Below are positions 1 through 8,910 of a DNA stretch of 64,000 nt, in pieces. The stretch is from contig CAJOHZ010000006.1 of NCBI GenBank assembly GCA_905234695.1, positions 1-64,000 of the forward strand, in the 5' to 3' direction. This stretch comes from an uncultured Bacteroidales bacterium (lineage in GTDB: Bacteria > Bacteroidota > Bacteroidia > Bacteroidales > P3). Below the pieces are notes generated by a model that made no database searches, was not told the origin of the DNA, and worked only from the letters and a program-made list of their open reading frames with translations. Made by a program: the position numbers and the translations under genes. Numbering within the stretch: position 1 is the first letter of the stretch; each line of letters begins with the position of its first letter.

Positions 1-98
1 AAGCTGAAACTAAAAATGAGTCCGGTGCAATACCGAACTCATTTCTGTAGACAAATTAACTGATTTTTTAATCCGTCCAACTTTTTGGGGTCACTTCA
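1..98 (-). mobile_element. Probable end of an IS3-family insertion sequence, cut by the window edge
   Basis: On the minus strand the sequence starting at 98 reads TGAAGTGACCCCAAAAAGTT, which resembles the terminal inverted repeat of IS3-family (IS150-type) elements. Further in, at about 14-44, lies an imperfect hairpin (AATGAGT paired with ACTCATT). No transposase codons lie inside the window, so the rest of the element, if present, is to the left. The family call comes from memory of such termini and not from a transposase. A solo IS end is the alternative. Confidence 0.45.
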
Positions 99-134
99 GG
101 TGGGCATCCTTTTTTTATTATTTAATTGTCGTTT

Positions 135-1151
135 TTATTTTTCAGGGGTGGGTTTTGCGGGGGTAGCTTTGGCGGTGGCGGGCTTGGAGATGCTTTCGCG
201 CATGTCGGTGTCGGCCTGGATGTTCTTCATGCGGTAGTAGTCCATGATTCCAAGGTTGCCGCTACGGAAGGCTTCGGCCATGGCTTTGGGCACTTCGGCT
301 TCGGCCTCGATGACCTTGGCGCGAGCCTCTTGGGCCTTGGCTTTCATCTCTTGCTCGCTGGCCACGGCCATGGCACGACGTTCCTCGGCCTTGGCTTGGG
401 CGATATTCTTGTCGGCGTTGGCCTGATCCATCTGCAGCTGGGCACCGATATTCTTACCCACATCGATGTCGGCGATATCGATGGAGAGGATTTCGAATGC
501 AGTGCCGCTGTCGAGACCTTTGGAGAGCACCAGTTTCGAGATGCTGTCGGGATTCTCCAGCACCTCCTTGTGGCTGAGGGCCGAGCCGATGGAGGAGACG
601 ATGCCTTCACCCACACGGGCGAGGATAGTCTCTTCGCTGGCACCGCCGACCAACTGTTTGATGTTGGTGCGCACGGTAACGCGGGCTTTGGCAATCAGCT
701 GGATGCCGTCCTTGGCCACGGCGGCTACTGGAGGCGTGTCGATGACCTTGGGGTTTACGGAGGTCTGCACGGCTTTCAGCACGTCGCGACCGGCCAGGTC
801 GATAGCGGTGGCGGTGCGGAAATCGAGGTTCATGTTGGCCTTGTTGGCCGAGATGAGGGCCTGCACCACGTTGCCGACATTACCGCCAGCCAGATAGTGG
901 GCTTCCAACTCGTTCTGCGAAAGTTTGAGGCCGGCCTTGGTGGCGTTGATCATGTTGTTCACAATCACGCTGGGTGGCACTTTGCGGAAGCGCATGAACA
1001 TAAGCTGGATGAGGGAGGTGTGCACGCCCGATACCAGCGCCTGGAACCACAATCCCACCGGGACGAGGTAGAGGAACAGGATGAGCAGGATGACAGCGCA
1101 CACGATGAGTGCAATGGATGCAAACGTAAAGGTTGTTTCGAGTAGCATCAT
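135..1151 (-). CDS. floA: Flotillin-like SPFH-domain membrane protein FloA
   Basis: This 338-residue protein matches the bacterial flotillin-like FloA family, which scaffolds ordered membrane microdomains. A hydrophobic anchor lies at about residues 8-32. The SPFH region follows, including the family-like stretches [17 protein letters not shown] and [13 protein letters not shown]. An Ala/Glu-rich coiled coil spans about 225-300 ([20 protein letters not shown] and beyond). The tail is low-complexity and Lys/Pro/Ala-rich. Its neighbour 11 bases upstream in the same operon is an NfeD protein, the usual partner of FloA, which supports the call. The length is normal for the family. Confidence 0.95.
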   Translation of the reverse strand: MMLLETTFTFASIALIVCAVILLILFLYLVPVGLWFQALVSGVHTSLIQLMFMRFRKVPPSVIVNNMINATKAGLKLSQNELEAHYLAGGNVGNVVQALISANKANMNLDFRTATAIDLAGRDVLKAVQTSVNPKVIDTPPVAAVAKDGIQLIAKARVTVRTNIKQLVGGASEETILARVGEGIVSSIGSALSHKEVLENPDSISKLVLSKGLDSGTAFEILSIDIADIDVGKNIGAQLQMDQANADKNIAQAKAEERRAMAVASEQEMKAKAQEARAKVIEAEAEVPKAMAEAFRSGNLGIMDYYRMKNIQADTDMRESISKPATAKATPAKPTPEK

Positions 1152-1162
1152 AATATTTGTTT

Positions 1163-1666
1163 TTATTGATTATTATTTGCGGGTTCGTTGTCGAAGCGGG
1201 TGTCCTCGGTTTCGCGCACGTCGATGCGGTAGCCCTCGATGGCAACCACCTCGATGGGTCGGTCCGGGTCGATGAATTTGTTGACGGCATGCACCTCGAC
1301 GAGCTGTCCGTCGATGAGGGCCTTGCCGGTGGGGGCGAGGCGTGCTATGGTGTTGCCACGGGCGCCGACAGTGATGTTGGGGTCGTCAATCTGGTTGACT
1401 GCGCTGTCGGACTCCTCTTTGAGGCTGAATCGATTCCAGGTGCGGGGTTTGAGGAAAAGTGCCAGCAGGACGATACAGGCTGCCAAGGTGCAGCACAGAA
1501 TGATGGTTCCGCCCGTGCTGCCCTGGGTGGCGTATCCTTGCCATACGCCGACCGCGATGAGCAGGAATCCCAGAATGCCGGCAATGCCGCCGGGCAGGGC
1601 GACAATCTCAAGGGTGAGCAGTAGCAGCCCCAGGACGATGATGGAGATGATGATGGCTAAACTCAT
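1163..1666 (-). CDS. NfeD-family membrane protein
   Basis: This 167-residue protein has three hydrophobic segments in its first half (about residues 2-22, 25-45 and 52-73). A soluble C-terminal part of about 75 residues follows and fits the NfeD OB-fold; it contains [20 protein letters not shown]. It is the short NfeD form without the N-terminal ClpP-like protease domain. NfeD proteins act with flotillins in the membrane, and floA is the next gene downstream. The start is 2 bases after the stop of clpS, so translation is probably coupled. Confidence 0.9.
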   Translation of the reverse strand: MSLAIIISIIVLGLLLLTLEIVALPGGIAGILGFLLIAVGVWQGYATQGSTGGTIILCCTLAACIVLLALFLKPRTWNRFSLKEESDSAVNQIDDPNITVGARGNTIARLAPTGKALIDGQLVEVHAVNKFIDPDRPIEVVAIEGYRIDVRETEDTRFDNEPANNNQ

Positions 1667-1668
1667 GG

Positions 1669-1956
1669 TTATTGTACAATTTCTGAGGTAAGTTGTTTGT
1701 CGAGCAGCGCCGTGTGCATGGGTAGCAGTGTGTCGTAGCTACCGTGCTTGACGGAGCATTTGCCGTGGCAGTGGACGAGGATGGCGCACTGCTCGGCTTG
1801 TGATGCGGAGATACGGCAGATGTCCACCAGCGCCTTGATGACGTAGTCGAAGGTGTGGACATCGTCATTGTGGAGAACCAGCGAGCAACCCGAGTCTTCG
1901 AGCACGGCGGCTTCGTCGTCGGCCTGGGGTGAGGTGTAGGGTTTGCTCTCTTGCAT
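1669..1956 (-). CDS. clpS: ClpS, ATP-dependent Clp protease adaptor
   Basis: ClpS delivers N-degron substrates to ClpAP. This 95-residue protein carries the core signature LVLHNDDVHTFDYVIKALVD (about residues 27-46). The NDD-T motif there forms part of the N-degron pocket. A second conserved stretch follows, AILVHCHGKCSVKHGSYDTL. The N-terminal 20 residues are variable and probably disordered, as usual. It sits between ispF and nfeD on the minus strand with gaps of 13 and 2 bases, consistent with one transcript. Confidence 0.93.
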   Translation of the reverse strand: MQESKPYTSPQADDEAAVLEDSGCSLVLHNDDVHTFDYVIKALVDICRISASQAEQCAILVHCHGKCSVKHGSYDTLLPMHTALLDKQLTSEIVQ

Positions 1957-1969
1957 GTTGTTTGGTTTT

Positions 1970-2437
1970 CTAGTTCAATAGGACTGAGGCGTGGGCGCTG
2001 ATGCCCTCTTTACGGCCCTCAAATCCCAAGTGTTCGGAGGTAGTGGCTTTGACAGACACTTGACGGATGTCGATGCCCAGCGTGTCGGCCAACGTCTGTC
2101 GTATCTGTGAGATATAGGGGGCCAACTTGGGCTGTTGTGCCACAATGATGCTGTCGATGTTGGCGATAGTGTAGCCCTCCTGAGCGAGGAGTTGACCGCA
2201 TCGGTGCAACAGTATCTTGCTGTCGATGCCTTTGTATTGAGGGTCGGTATCTGGGAAGTGGGCTCCGATGTCGCCCAGAGCGGCGGCACCGAGAAGGGCG
2301 TCGCAGATGGCGTGTATCAGCACATCGGCGTCGGAGTGACCCAGCAGGCCGTGGGTGTGGGGTATTTCCACTCCGCCCAGCCACAAGGGGCGGCCTTCGA
2401 CCAGTTGGTGTACATCATATCCGATTCCGATACGCAT
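1970..2437 (-). CDS. ispF: IspF, 2-C-methyl-D-erythritol 2,4-cyclodiphosphate synthase
   Basis: IspF converts CDP-methylerythritol 2-phosphate to the cyclic diphosphate in the non-mevalonate isoprenoid pathway. The 155-residue length is standard. Metal-binding D8 and H10 lie in GIGYDVHQL. The motif [19 protein letters not shown] and the C-terminal [20 protein letters not shown] are intact. The gene starts 11 bases downstream of the porV stop. I recall the same porU-porV-ispF order in Porphyromonas gingivalis, so the linkage of this housekeeping gene to secretion genes is probably ancestral. Confidence 0.97.
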   Translation of the reverse strand: MRIGIGYDVHQLVEGRPLWLGGVEIPHTHGLLGHSDADVLIHAICDALLGAAALGDIGAHFPDTDPQYKGIDSKILLHRCGQLLAQEGYTIANIDSIIVAQQPKLAPYISQIRQTLADTLGIDIRQVSVKATTSEHLGFEGRKEGISAHASVLLN

Positions 2438-2448
2438 GGGTTTTGGGG

Positions 2449-3639
2449 TTAGCCGTTCTTCTTGGGCTGGAAATTAATCGACAGGGAGATTCGGACCGTG
2501 TTGGCCAGCGGGTTGCTACTGAAACTTGTGGTGGGAATCAGGTAGGCGAAGTCGAACTGCATGATGTTATATTTCAGTCCGAATCCAACGGTGGCATACT
2601 GCCGTCCGCCTTTGGTATTGCTCTCGAAGAAGTAGCCGGCGCGAGCCGCCAGAGTGTTCTTGTACCAGTATTCGGCACCTCCCGAGAGTTGCAGCTCGTG
2701 GAATTCCTCGCTCATGCCGCCGGGGGCATCGTAGAAAGACTGCAGGGCACCTTGCATCACGCCGGTGTTGTAGTACTCGGTCATGTTGGCGTAGTATTTG
2801 CCGTAGGTGCTGTCTCCAATCGAGATGGGCGGGGTGGGGACAAGGAGTTTGTTGATGTCGAAAAGGACGTTGATTTTGTTCGCGCTGTTGATGTCGTAGC
2901 TGTAGCGTCCGCCGATGCGTAGGTTGGCGGGCAGGAACTCCTTACGGGTGTCGTCGTCGGAGTAGGAGAGTTTGGCACCGAGGTTGCTGAAGAAGGCACC
3001 CACGGCAATCTCCTGTCCTTCGGCCAGCGGATGCTGCCAGTAAAGACCGAAGTCGGCGGCGAGACTCCAAGCAGGTTTGGTGGTGACGTATCCACTTCCA
3101 TCGCTGATATTCTGTCCGTTGGTGAGGTCGGAACGGATGAAGCGACCGGAGGCACCGATGGAGAGTTCTTCATTAATCTGCATGGCATATGAGGCGTCGA
3201 AGGCAAACTCGTTGGGGTTCATGGTGCCTTTGCTCATGCCTTCGGCATCGGTGCTCTGGATCTCACCCAGCGAGAAGTAGGTGAGGCTGGCGGCAGCGGT
3301 GCTACGGTCGTTGATACGGTAGTAGCCACCGAGGTACAGCAGGTTCATGTCGCCCACGCCGAGGTTGCGCAACCACGGGGTATAGGTGGTGCTGAGGCCG
3401 AATTTCCCATCGATGAAGGCCAACTTGGCGTTGTTCCAGTGGGCGGAGTAGGCATCGGGTGTCGAGGCGGCACCGGCATCGCCCAATGCACCGGAAACAG
3501 CGTCAGGGGCAATCAGCAGTATCGGCATACCGGTGGAGATATAGTTCTTGGTCTGGCCAGTCAGAGCGGTTTGGGCGTTGATGTTGGCGACGCTGCCCAG
3601 CAGGAGCAGCGAGACGATGAGTAGTTTGCTTTTTTTCAT
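2449..3639 (-). CDS. porV: PorV (LptO), T9SS outer-membrane shuttle protein
   Basis: PorV is an outer-membrane beta-barrel that collects T9SS cargo from the SprA/Sov translocon and presents it to PorU. From the chosen ATG the protein has 396 residues and opens with a signal peptide, [20 protein letters not shown], ending in NAQ. Family-like stretches follow: [20 protein letters not shown], then [14 protein letters not shown]. The C-terminus is beta-barrel-like and rich in aromatic residues. The frame stays open to 3723, but a start there would put a charged extension before the signal peptide, so I prefer 3639. porU lies 89 bases upstream. Confidence 0.93.
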   Translation of the reverse strand: MKKSKLLIVSLLLLGSVANINAQTALTGQTKNYISTGMPILLIAPDAVSGALGDAGAASTPDAYSAHWNNAKLAFIDGKFGLSTTYTPWLRNLGVGDMNLLYLGGYYRINDRSTAAASLTYFSLGEIQSTDAEGMSKGTMNPNEFAFDASYAMQINEELSIGASGRFIRSDLTNGQNISDGSGYVTTKPAWSLAADFGLYWQHPLAEGQEIAVGAFFSNLGAKLSYSDDDTRKEFLPANLRIGGRYSYDINSANKINVLFDINKLLVPTPPISIGDSTYGKYYANMTEYYNTGVMQGALQSFYDAPGGMSEEFHELQLSGGAEYWYKNTLAARAGYFFESNTKGGRQYATVGFGLKYNIMQFDFAYLIPTTSFSSNPLANTVRISLSINFQPKKNG

Positions 3640-3728
3640 TGATTTCATTCGTCGATGATATTCAAAAAACGGATATGTGTTCCTTTTATTGTTTATAAAC
3701 GTATTTTTTTGTCTTCGGTTCAAGGTTG

Positions 3729-6700
3729 TCAGTCGCGGACAATTTTGGACATCTGGGTCAGCTGTTCACCGTCGCGGGTGGTGACAGTGGCACGGACGAT
3801 ATAGATGCCGCGCGAAATCAGACTGCCCGCTGCAGAGGTGTAGTCCCAGTCGACATGGATTACATACGATCCTTCGGCTGGTGTGGGGTGGAAGGTGCGT
3901 ATGTGGCTTCCCATGATGTCGTAGATGTCGATGGTGGCCGACTCGATGTTGCCGGGGATGTTATGCTCCACGCGCAGGGTGGTGCGGTCGTGTGAGGGGT
4001 TAGGTGCGGCACCCACCGAGCTGATTTTTGGGATGCGGTCGTTGACCACATAGAACTGGATGGTCGCGCTGCCCGAATAGTTGAAGATGTTCCAGCATTT
4101 CACGGTGAGGGTGTGCATTCCTTCGTCCAGCTTGCCCAGCGTGTAGCGCACGCGTCCGTTGCGGCTGTCGGCGATGTCGGCCTCGAAGAAGTCGTTGAGG
4201 GTCGTCGTGCTGAACGGGTTGTTGTCGATGACGGCGGTGATGTCGTGTCCCAGACCGCTGCCGGCAGCGTTGATTCCCACCGAGTCGGTCAGGATGGCGT
4301 AGAGCGTGGGGGTCTCGTTGGTGAGGCCGCCGTTACGGAAGCGGGTGTCGTTGATGTACAGCTCCACGTGGGGGTGGATCTCGCCGATGACGGTGTCTTC
4401 GTTATATCCGCCGAACATCAGGTTGCCGTACTGTCCTGTGGCGTCGTCGGACTCGCTGCGGGCGTAGTGCGATAGTTTGGCGTAGTCGTATCGGTAGGCC
4501 ACGTCGCGCGGCACGATGAACGAGTAGGAGAATCGGCCACCGCTGACGCTCTCATGCCCCTTGTAGAGCACGCTCTTCTGCTGGCGGAAGTTAATCTCGG
4601 TACTGTCGTTGTCGTTGGCCAGGGTGCGGCCAGAGACCTCTCGGTCGAAGACGATGGGGAACAGCTCTCCGTTGAAATCGGTGTCCAGCAGGCCCGCCTC
4701 GTTGTGGATTTCACCCTCCACGGTGACGCGAGAAAGCACTTCGGCCGAGTCGGGGGTTGCCGGATTGACGGCGTGGCCGTTGATTTTGGTCACCACCACC
4801 CTGTTGCGGGGGATGGAGAGCCGCATTGCGGGGTCGCCCAGCAGGAGGATGCTGTGCGATACCGATGTGGCGTTCTTGGCCATGCGTAGCGCGTCGCCTA
4901 CAGTGTTGGCGGTGTCGAGCGACATCATGCACAGGTTGTCGTTGAAACGGTGGATGTGCGAGATGGGACGCGAGGCGGTGACCACGCCGATACCCGCCGC
5001 CGGAGCCAGCAGCAATGCCTCGGCACCGCATATCTCGCTCAGTTGGTCGTAGCGGCCAAAGGAGCAGGTGCTGGTGACGAAGAAGGTAAGGCGGTGGCTG
5101 TTGCTGTATTTCTCGATGTCGGAGAACTGCATGTAGCGTTCCGTGCCGATATAGTTGACCGAGCCGTGGCCGATATAGTTGAACAGCAGGCAGCCGTAGT
5201 TGAGTCGCTGACGCACGGCGTTGTTCACGTCGGGGTAGTATGAGCCGTCGGCTCCCGATTGCTGGACGTAGGCATCGGCAAAAATGCGGTCGATGTTGAA
5301 GTGGGGGTGGGTCTGCTTGATGTTTCTGGCAGTCTTCTCGGCCGAACTGGCAAAGGAGGTGTCGCCAGGGCTGGAGGGGTCGGCATCGTCGGCCAGGAAG
5401 CAGACGTAGTTGCGCCAGTCGCCACGGATATTGCTGCGGCCCAAGTCGCCCTTGGTGATGTAGTCCTCGATTTTGTCCACCATGTGGGTGGCCTCTGTGA
5501 CGGTCTTGGCTGGCAGACGGCCGATGCCGACGGAGAGGGGTCCGCCGAAGGTGGAGGCGGCATCGTCAAGGTAACCGTAGATGTCGTCGCTGGGGAAGGC
5601 CCCGTCCTCAATGCCTGCCGAGGTGAGGGTTTGGTAGGTGACCACAGTGGTCTGGTTGGCGCCCAGTATATTGCGGTTGTCGTAGGTGCCCTTGCCGAAG
5701 AGCAGCAGGTAGCGCACGGCGGCGGCACTGGAGTCTGTGGCATGGCTGTTCATACAGCGCAGCATCTGGCGGATGGCTACGGGGTCGGGACGACCCGACG
5801 AGAACTCGTTGAATACCTCGGTCTGGTTGACCACCAGCACCGACAGCCCGTCGGTGGCGCGGTGCAGGTTGGCCAGCCGCTCGGCCTGGGGAAGGTAGTC
5901 CTTATGGGCTACGATGACATAGTCGGGTGTCGGGGTTCCGTGCAGGTCTTGGTTGGCCACTGAGGTGATGCCTGTGGGCTTCATGGCGTCGTTGGCCGTG
6001 AAGGCTACGTAGGTGCCCGCCTCGGCGGTGCTGGCCAGGAAGCTGAATCCGTTGCCCGAGCCGGCGTTGACCGAGAGGGCCGACGGCTGGTCGGGACGGG
6101 TAACATCCCATACCATCAGGTTCGCGCTGCTGCCCGTGCAGACAAAGCGGCACACATTTCCGGTGCCCAGATTCTGCGCGTTGCGTATCATCATCTGACC
6201 TCCCGAATAGGCGAGGGGAGCGGTGCTGTTGAACTCGATGAAGTCGATATATCCCACCGTGTTGGAGGAATTGGCCGAGAATGTGCAGTTGAGCGTGATT
6301 TCCCGGTTGTTGCGTGCCGTGAAGGTTTCGAGGAACGACTGATAGGAGTCGCTGGAGGTGAAGGCGTGCTGGCGGGCGTCGGAGTTGTATTTCAGTTCGA
6401 ACTGGGCGCGGGAGTCTGTCTGGCAAGAAAAGGCATAGCGCGCCAGGATGGCACCGCCCTGCTGGATGCCCGGCAGGGTGAGTGTATAGCTTCTTTCGCG
6501 CAAGGAGGTGGTGAACTTGTCGCCCACCCATATCTGGCCGCCCTCGCTGGGGTTGGCCTTGTCGTCGTGCATCATCGCCACACCGGTGTAGGTGTTCAGG
6601 TCGCCTCGGTTGCTGGAGGTCAGACCCGCCGACCGTACGCGGGCGGCACTGCTGGCCGTGAGGTCGGTCGAAAGGAAGTAGTAGTTATGGTTTGCATACA

Positions 6701-7109
6701 CGTGTGGGGTGTACTCAAACCGCTGGTCGCCGCTTACATAGCGCCACACACCGGCGCTCTCGCCGTAGAAGAGGATGTAGTCGTCGGCATCGAAAGTGCC
6801 GTTGCTGTTGCGGTCCACAATCTGGATGGCGGCGGGCACAAGGTCGTCTGGATGATCGGCTCCGTTGTAGGGGTTCAGCATCCCGCCAGGTGCGCCGTAG
6901 AGCGTGATTTTGCTGCACGACACCCCCGCCAAGGCGGAGATGTCCGACGAGGTGATTTTGTATACACCCGTCTTGTCGACAGGTATCTTGTACCAGCTGC
7001 CGGAGGCCAGCAGCGAGTTTGTGGCGTATGTCTGGGCGTTGGCGGTGCAGGGCAGGAGTGCCAGCACCGTCGCCGCAAGGGTCGCAAAAAATGCCTTTTT
7101 CATCATCAT
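3729..7109 (-). CDS. porU: PorU, T9SS C-terminal signal peptidase/sortase (C25 family)
   Basis: PorU is the surface gingipain-like cysteine peptidase that cleaves the C-terminal signal of T9SS cargo and attaches the cargo to anionic LPS. The 1126 residues begin with a signal peptide ending near residue 26 (PCTANAQ). The C25 catalytic pair is visible: His648 in FNYIGHGS and Cys682 in VTSTCSFGRYD, 34 residues apart as in gingipains. An immunoglobulin-like region follows. The end resembles a CTD-like domain (NPSHDRTTLRVEHNIPG, then GIYIVRATV), which PorU retains uncleaved. It is the first gene of the minus-strand run and diverges from porP. Confidence 0.95.
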   Translation of the reverse strand: MMMKKAFFATLAATVLALLPCTANAQTYATNSLLASGSWYKIPVDKTGVYKITSSDISALAGVSCSKITLYGAPGGMLNPYNGADHPDDLVPAAIQIVDRNSNGTFDADDYILFYGESAGVWRYVSGDQRFEYTPHVYANHNYYFLSTDLTASSAARVRSAGLTSSNRGDLNTYTGVAMMHDDKANPSEGGQIWVGDKFTTSLRERSYTLTLPGIQQGGAILARYAFSCQTDSRAQFELKYNSDARQHAFTSSDSYQSFLETFTARNNREITLNCTFSANSSNTVGYIDFIEFNSTAPLAYSGGQMMIRNAQNLGTGNVCRFVCTGSSANLMVWDVTRPDQPSALSVNAGSGNGFSFLASTAEAGTYVAFTANDAMKPTGITSVANQDLHGTPTPDYVIVAHKDYLPQAERLANLHRATDGLSVLVVNQTEVFNEFSSGRPDPVAIRQMLRCMNSHATDSSAAAVRYLLLFGKGTYDNRNILGANQTTVVTYQTLTSAGIEDGAFPSDDIYGYLDDAASTFGGPLSVGIGRLPAKTVTEATHMVDKIEDYITKGDLGRSNIRGDWRNYVCFLADDADPSSPGDTSFASSAEKTARNIKQTHPHFNIDRIFADAYVQQSGADGSYYPDVNNAVRQRLNYGCLLFNYIGHGSVNYIGTERYMQFSDIEKYSNSHRLTFFVTSTCSFGRYDQLSEICGAEALLLAPAAGIGVVTASRPISHIHRFNDNLCMMSLDTANTVGDALRMAKNATSVSHSILLLGDPAMRLSIPRNRVVVTKINGHAVNPATPDSAEVLSRVTVEGEIHNEAGLLDTDFNGELFPIVFDREVSGRTLANDNDSTEINFRQQKSVLYKGHESVSGGRFSYSFIVPRDVAYRYDYAKLSHYARSESDDATGQYGNLMFGGYNEDTVIGEIHPHVELYINDTRFRNGGLTNETPTLYAILTDSVGINAAGSGLGHDITAVIDNNPFSTTTLNDFFEADIADSRNGRVRYTLGKLDEGMHTLTVKCWNIFNYSGSATIQFYVVNDRIPKISSVGAAPNPSHDRTTLRVEHNIPGNIESATIDIYDIMGSHIRTFHPTPAEGSYVIHVDWDYTSAAGSLISRGIYIVRATVTTRDGEQLTQMSKIVRD

Positions 7110-7231
7110 AGCTACATTAACTCGTTTCCGTGTGATTTATTGTATAAAATACCCGCAATATATGTAAAAAAGTTTTGATAATAATGTATCCCTCTGTTTT
7201 GTTGGTTGTTATGCATCTGGGTATGCGTCAA

Positions 7232-7276
7232 TTCAACCGTTCAACAATTCAATAGTTCAACCGTTCAACAATTCAA
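7232..7276. repeat. Short direct repeat, 21-bp unit twice
   Basis: A 21-base unit beginning TTCAACCGTTCAAC occurs at 7232-7252 and again without mismatch at 7256-7276, giving a period of 24. Its own parts are degenerate repeats of a TTCAAC word. No function is apparent. Confidence 0.8.
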
Positions 7277-7307
7277 CATGGTTACCACCCATCATTACAA
7301 AGGAGTG

Positions 7308-7526
7308 GTCTCGGTGTGGCCCTTATGTGACGCTTATGTTCTTTCGGTGTTCCTTCGGTATTTCTCCAACTGTTTCCCTACTGTTCTCCAACTGTTCTCC
7401 AACGTAGGAGTTGAATATCAGCAGGGTAAGTACCGAAGGAAGGAAAAAGGATCATAAAAGGAACACCGTGAGACGACTAGGAGAAGATTAAAACTAAAAA
7501 CTCACTAAACCATGTTTAATTGTTGA
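7308..7526 (+). repeat. Dispersed intergenic repeat, copy 1
   Basis: The order of motifs is TCTCGGTGTGGCCCTTATG, then GACGCTTATG, a run of CTCCAACTGTT words, a purine-rich AAGGAAAAAGG, CATAAAAGGAACACCGTGAG, then AGACGACTAGGAGAAGATTA. It ends near CACTAAACCATGTTTAATTG. The same order occurs at 34962-35285. The first and fourth motifs are imperfect inverted copies of each other, so the unit could fold. It has no coding capacity of its own. Confidence 0.7.
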
Positions 7527-7781
7527 GTTATTTAATCGTTGATTACTGAAACTAAAAACTGGTAACTTAAACTAAAAATCCGAAGGCCGGTCAAGGTTAA
7601 AATTAAGGTTGTTTTTCGGGCAGAAAACGCGTGTTGAAAGAGGCCAATTTTTTGTTTTTTTGATGTTTTTTTGACCAAAATTCATCCCGTTTTCGGTTGG
7701 GTGTTGAAAAGTTAAATAGTTGAAAACGTTTCTGCTGTAAAATATTTTTGCGGGAATCATGTTTATTTGATAAAAAAATCG

Positions 7782-7789
7782 TAATATTG
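7782..7789 (+). promoter_or_regulatory. Possible porP promoter (-7 box)
   Basis: TAATATTG followed by C resembles the Bacteroidetes -7 element TAnnTTTG, with one mismatch. It would give a leader of about 30 bases before the porP ATG. No clear TTG lies 19 bases upstream, so the assignment is weak. Confidence 0.35.
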
Positions 7790-7826
7790 CCATTCGATTT
7801 TAGGCTCGTTATATACTAAAATTTGT

Positions 7827-8834
7827 ATGATGAAAAAGTATAACAAGATTGCGCTGATACTGCTTCTCCTCGTGCTCGGCACGCAGGGAGTGAACGCCCA
7901 GGATGTGGGATTTTCGCAATTCTACGCCAATCCGCTCTATCTCAACCCCGCCTTTGCCGGTTCAAAGGTGGCTCCACGCATCTCTCTCAGCTACCGCGCC
8001 CAGTGGCCGGGTCTGGTGAGTGCATTTACTACGGTGAGCGCATCGTATGACCAGTACATCAATGACTTGCATGGCGGTATTGGTGCCATCGTGATGACCG
8101 ACCGTCAGGGCGACCACGGTGCCCTCTCCACCAATATGCTGGGGGCTATGTACTCCTTCCGTTTCCGCGTATATAAGGAAATATATGTCAATATGGCGCT
8201 CCAGGCAGGGCTTGTCAACTGCAAGCTCGACTGGGATGTGAACCATCTCCGTTTCCCCGACCAGATTGACCCCGAGAATGGTTATATCAACCAGACTTCC
8301 GCCACGGCTCCCGACAAGACGAGCGTGCTCTATCCCGATTTCAGCGCCGGTTTGATGGTCTATGGCCCCGCATGGTATGCCGGTCTGGCCGCCCATCACC
8401 TCAACCAGCCCAGCCAGGGTTTCTACAGCGAAGACCGTGTCCCGATGAAACTGTCGGCCAACGTGGGTGGTCTCATCAACCTCTCGGAAGAGAAACGCCG
8501 CACCTCGTCCCTCGGACTGGGTACGCCGGTGGTGTCCCCCAATTTTATCTATCAGTATCAGGGCACCTTCCATTATTTCAACTACGGTCTCTACCTCGAC
8601 TGGATGCCTTTCTTGGTGGGTCTGTGGTATCGTAACGGCATCGAGAACTCCGACGCTTTCATCTTTATGGTCGGTGTGCAGCAGGACTACTTCAAGGTGG
8701 GCTACAGCTATGACGTCACCGTTTCGACGCTGGCCAACAGCACCGCCGGTGCTCACGAGGTCACACTCGGCATCCTTTTGCCAGTCCCCGAGGCCAAGCG
8801 CAAGATCAAGGCCATCCGCTGCCCGTCGTTCTAA
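7827..8834 (+). CDS. PorP/SprF-family type IX secretion membrane protein
   Basis: This 335-residue protein begins with a signal peptide (ALILLLLVLGTQGVNAQ). The family hallmark DVGFSQFYANPLYLNPAFAG follows, then a beta-barrel-like body. PorP/SprF proteins are outer-membrane components of the T9SS, or anchors for particular surface proteins when SprF-like. It lies 76 bases upstream of a GldJ/PorK-type lipoprotein gene with no terminator between, so the two are probably co-transcribed. In Porphyromonas porP precedes porK, porL, porM and porN, but here only the lipoprotein gene follows, so it may be an additional paralogue. ATG 7830 is an equally possible start. Confidence 0.9.
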   Translation: MMKKYNKIALILLLLVLGTQGVNAQDVGFSQFYANPLYLNPAFAGSKVAPRISLSYRAQWPGLVSAFTTVSASYDQYINDLHGGIGAIVMTDRQGDHGALSTNMLGAMYSFRFRVYKEIYVNMALQAGLVNCKLDWDVNHLRFPDQIDPENGYINQTSATAPDKTSVLYPDFSAGLMVYGPAWYAGLAAHHLNQPSQGFYSEDRVPMKLSANVGGLINLSEEKRRTSSLGLGTPVVSPNFIYQYQGTFHYFNYGLYLDWMPFLVGLWYRNGIENSDAFIFMVGVQQDYFKVGYSYDVTVSTLANSTAGAHEVTLGILLPVPEAKRKIKAIRCPSF

Positions 8835-8910
8835 GAGTTTCTAAAAAATCTTAAACGCGAAACAAAAAACGAAAAACAACGTATATAGAGATAAAAAACA
8901 AATCTACACT

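Larger units (their letters stand above)
7110..7826. other. Non-coding gap between divergent porU and porP
   Basis: No convincing gene lies in these 717 bases; the short frames here have no family features. The stretch holds a small direct repeat at 7232-7276, one copy of a dispersed repeat at about 7308-7526, and an AT-rich segment leading to a plausible porP promoter near 7782. The porU promoter must also lie here, but I could not find a convincing box for it. Confidence 0.6.
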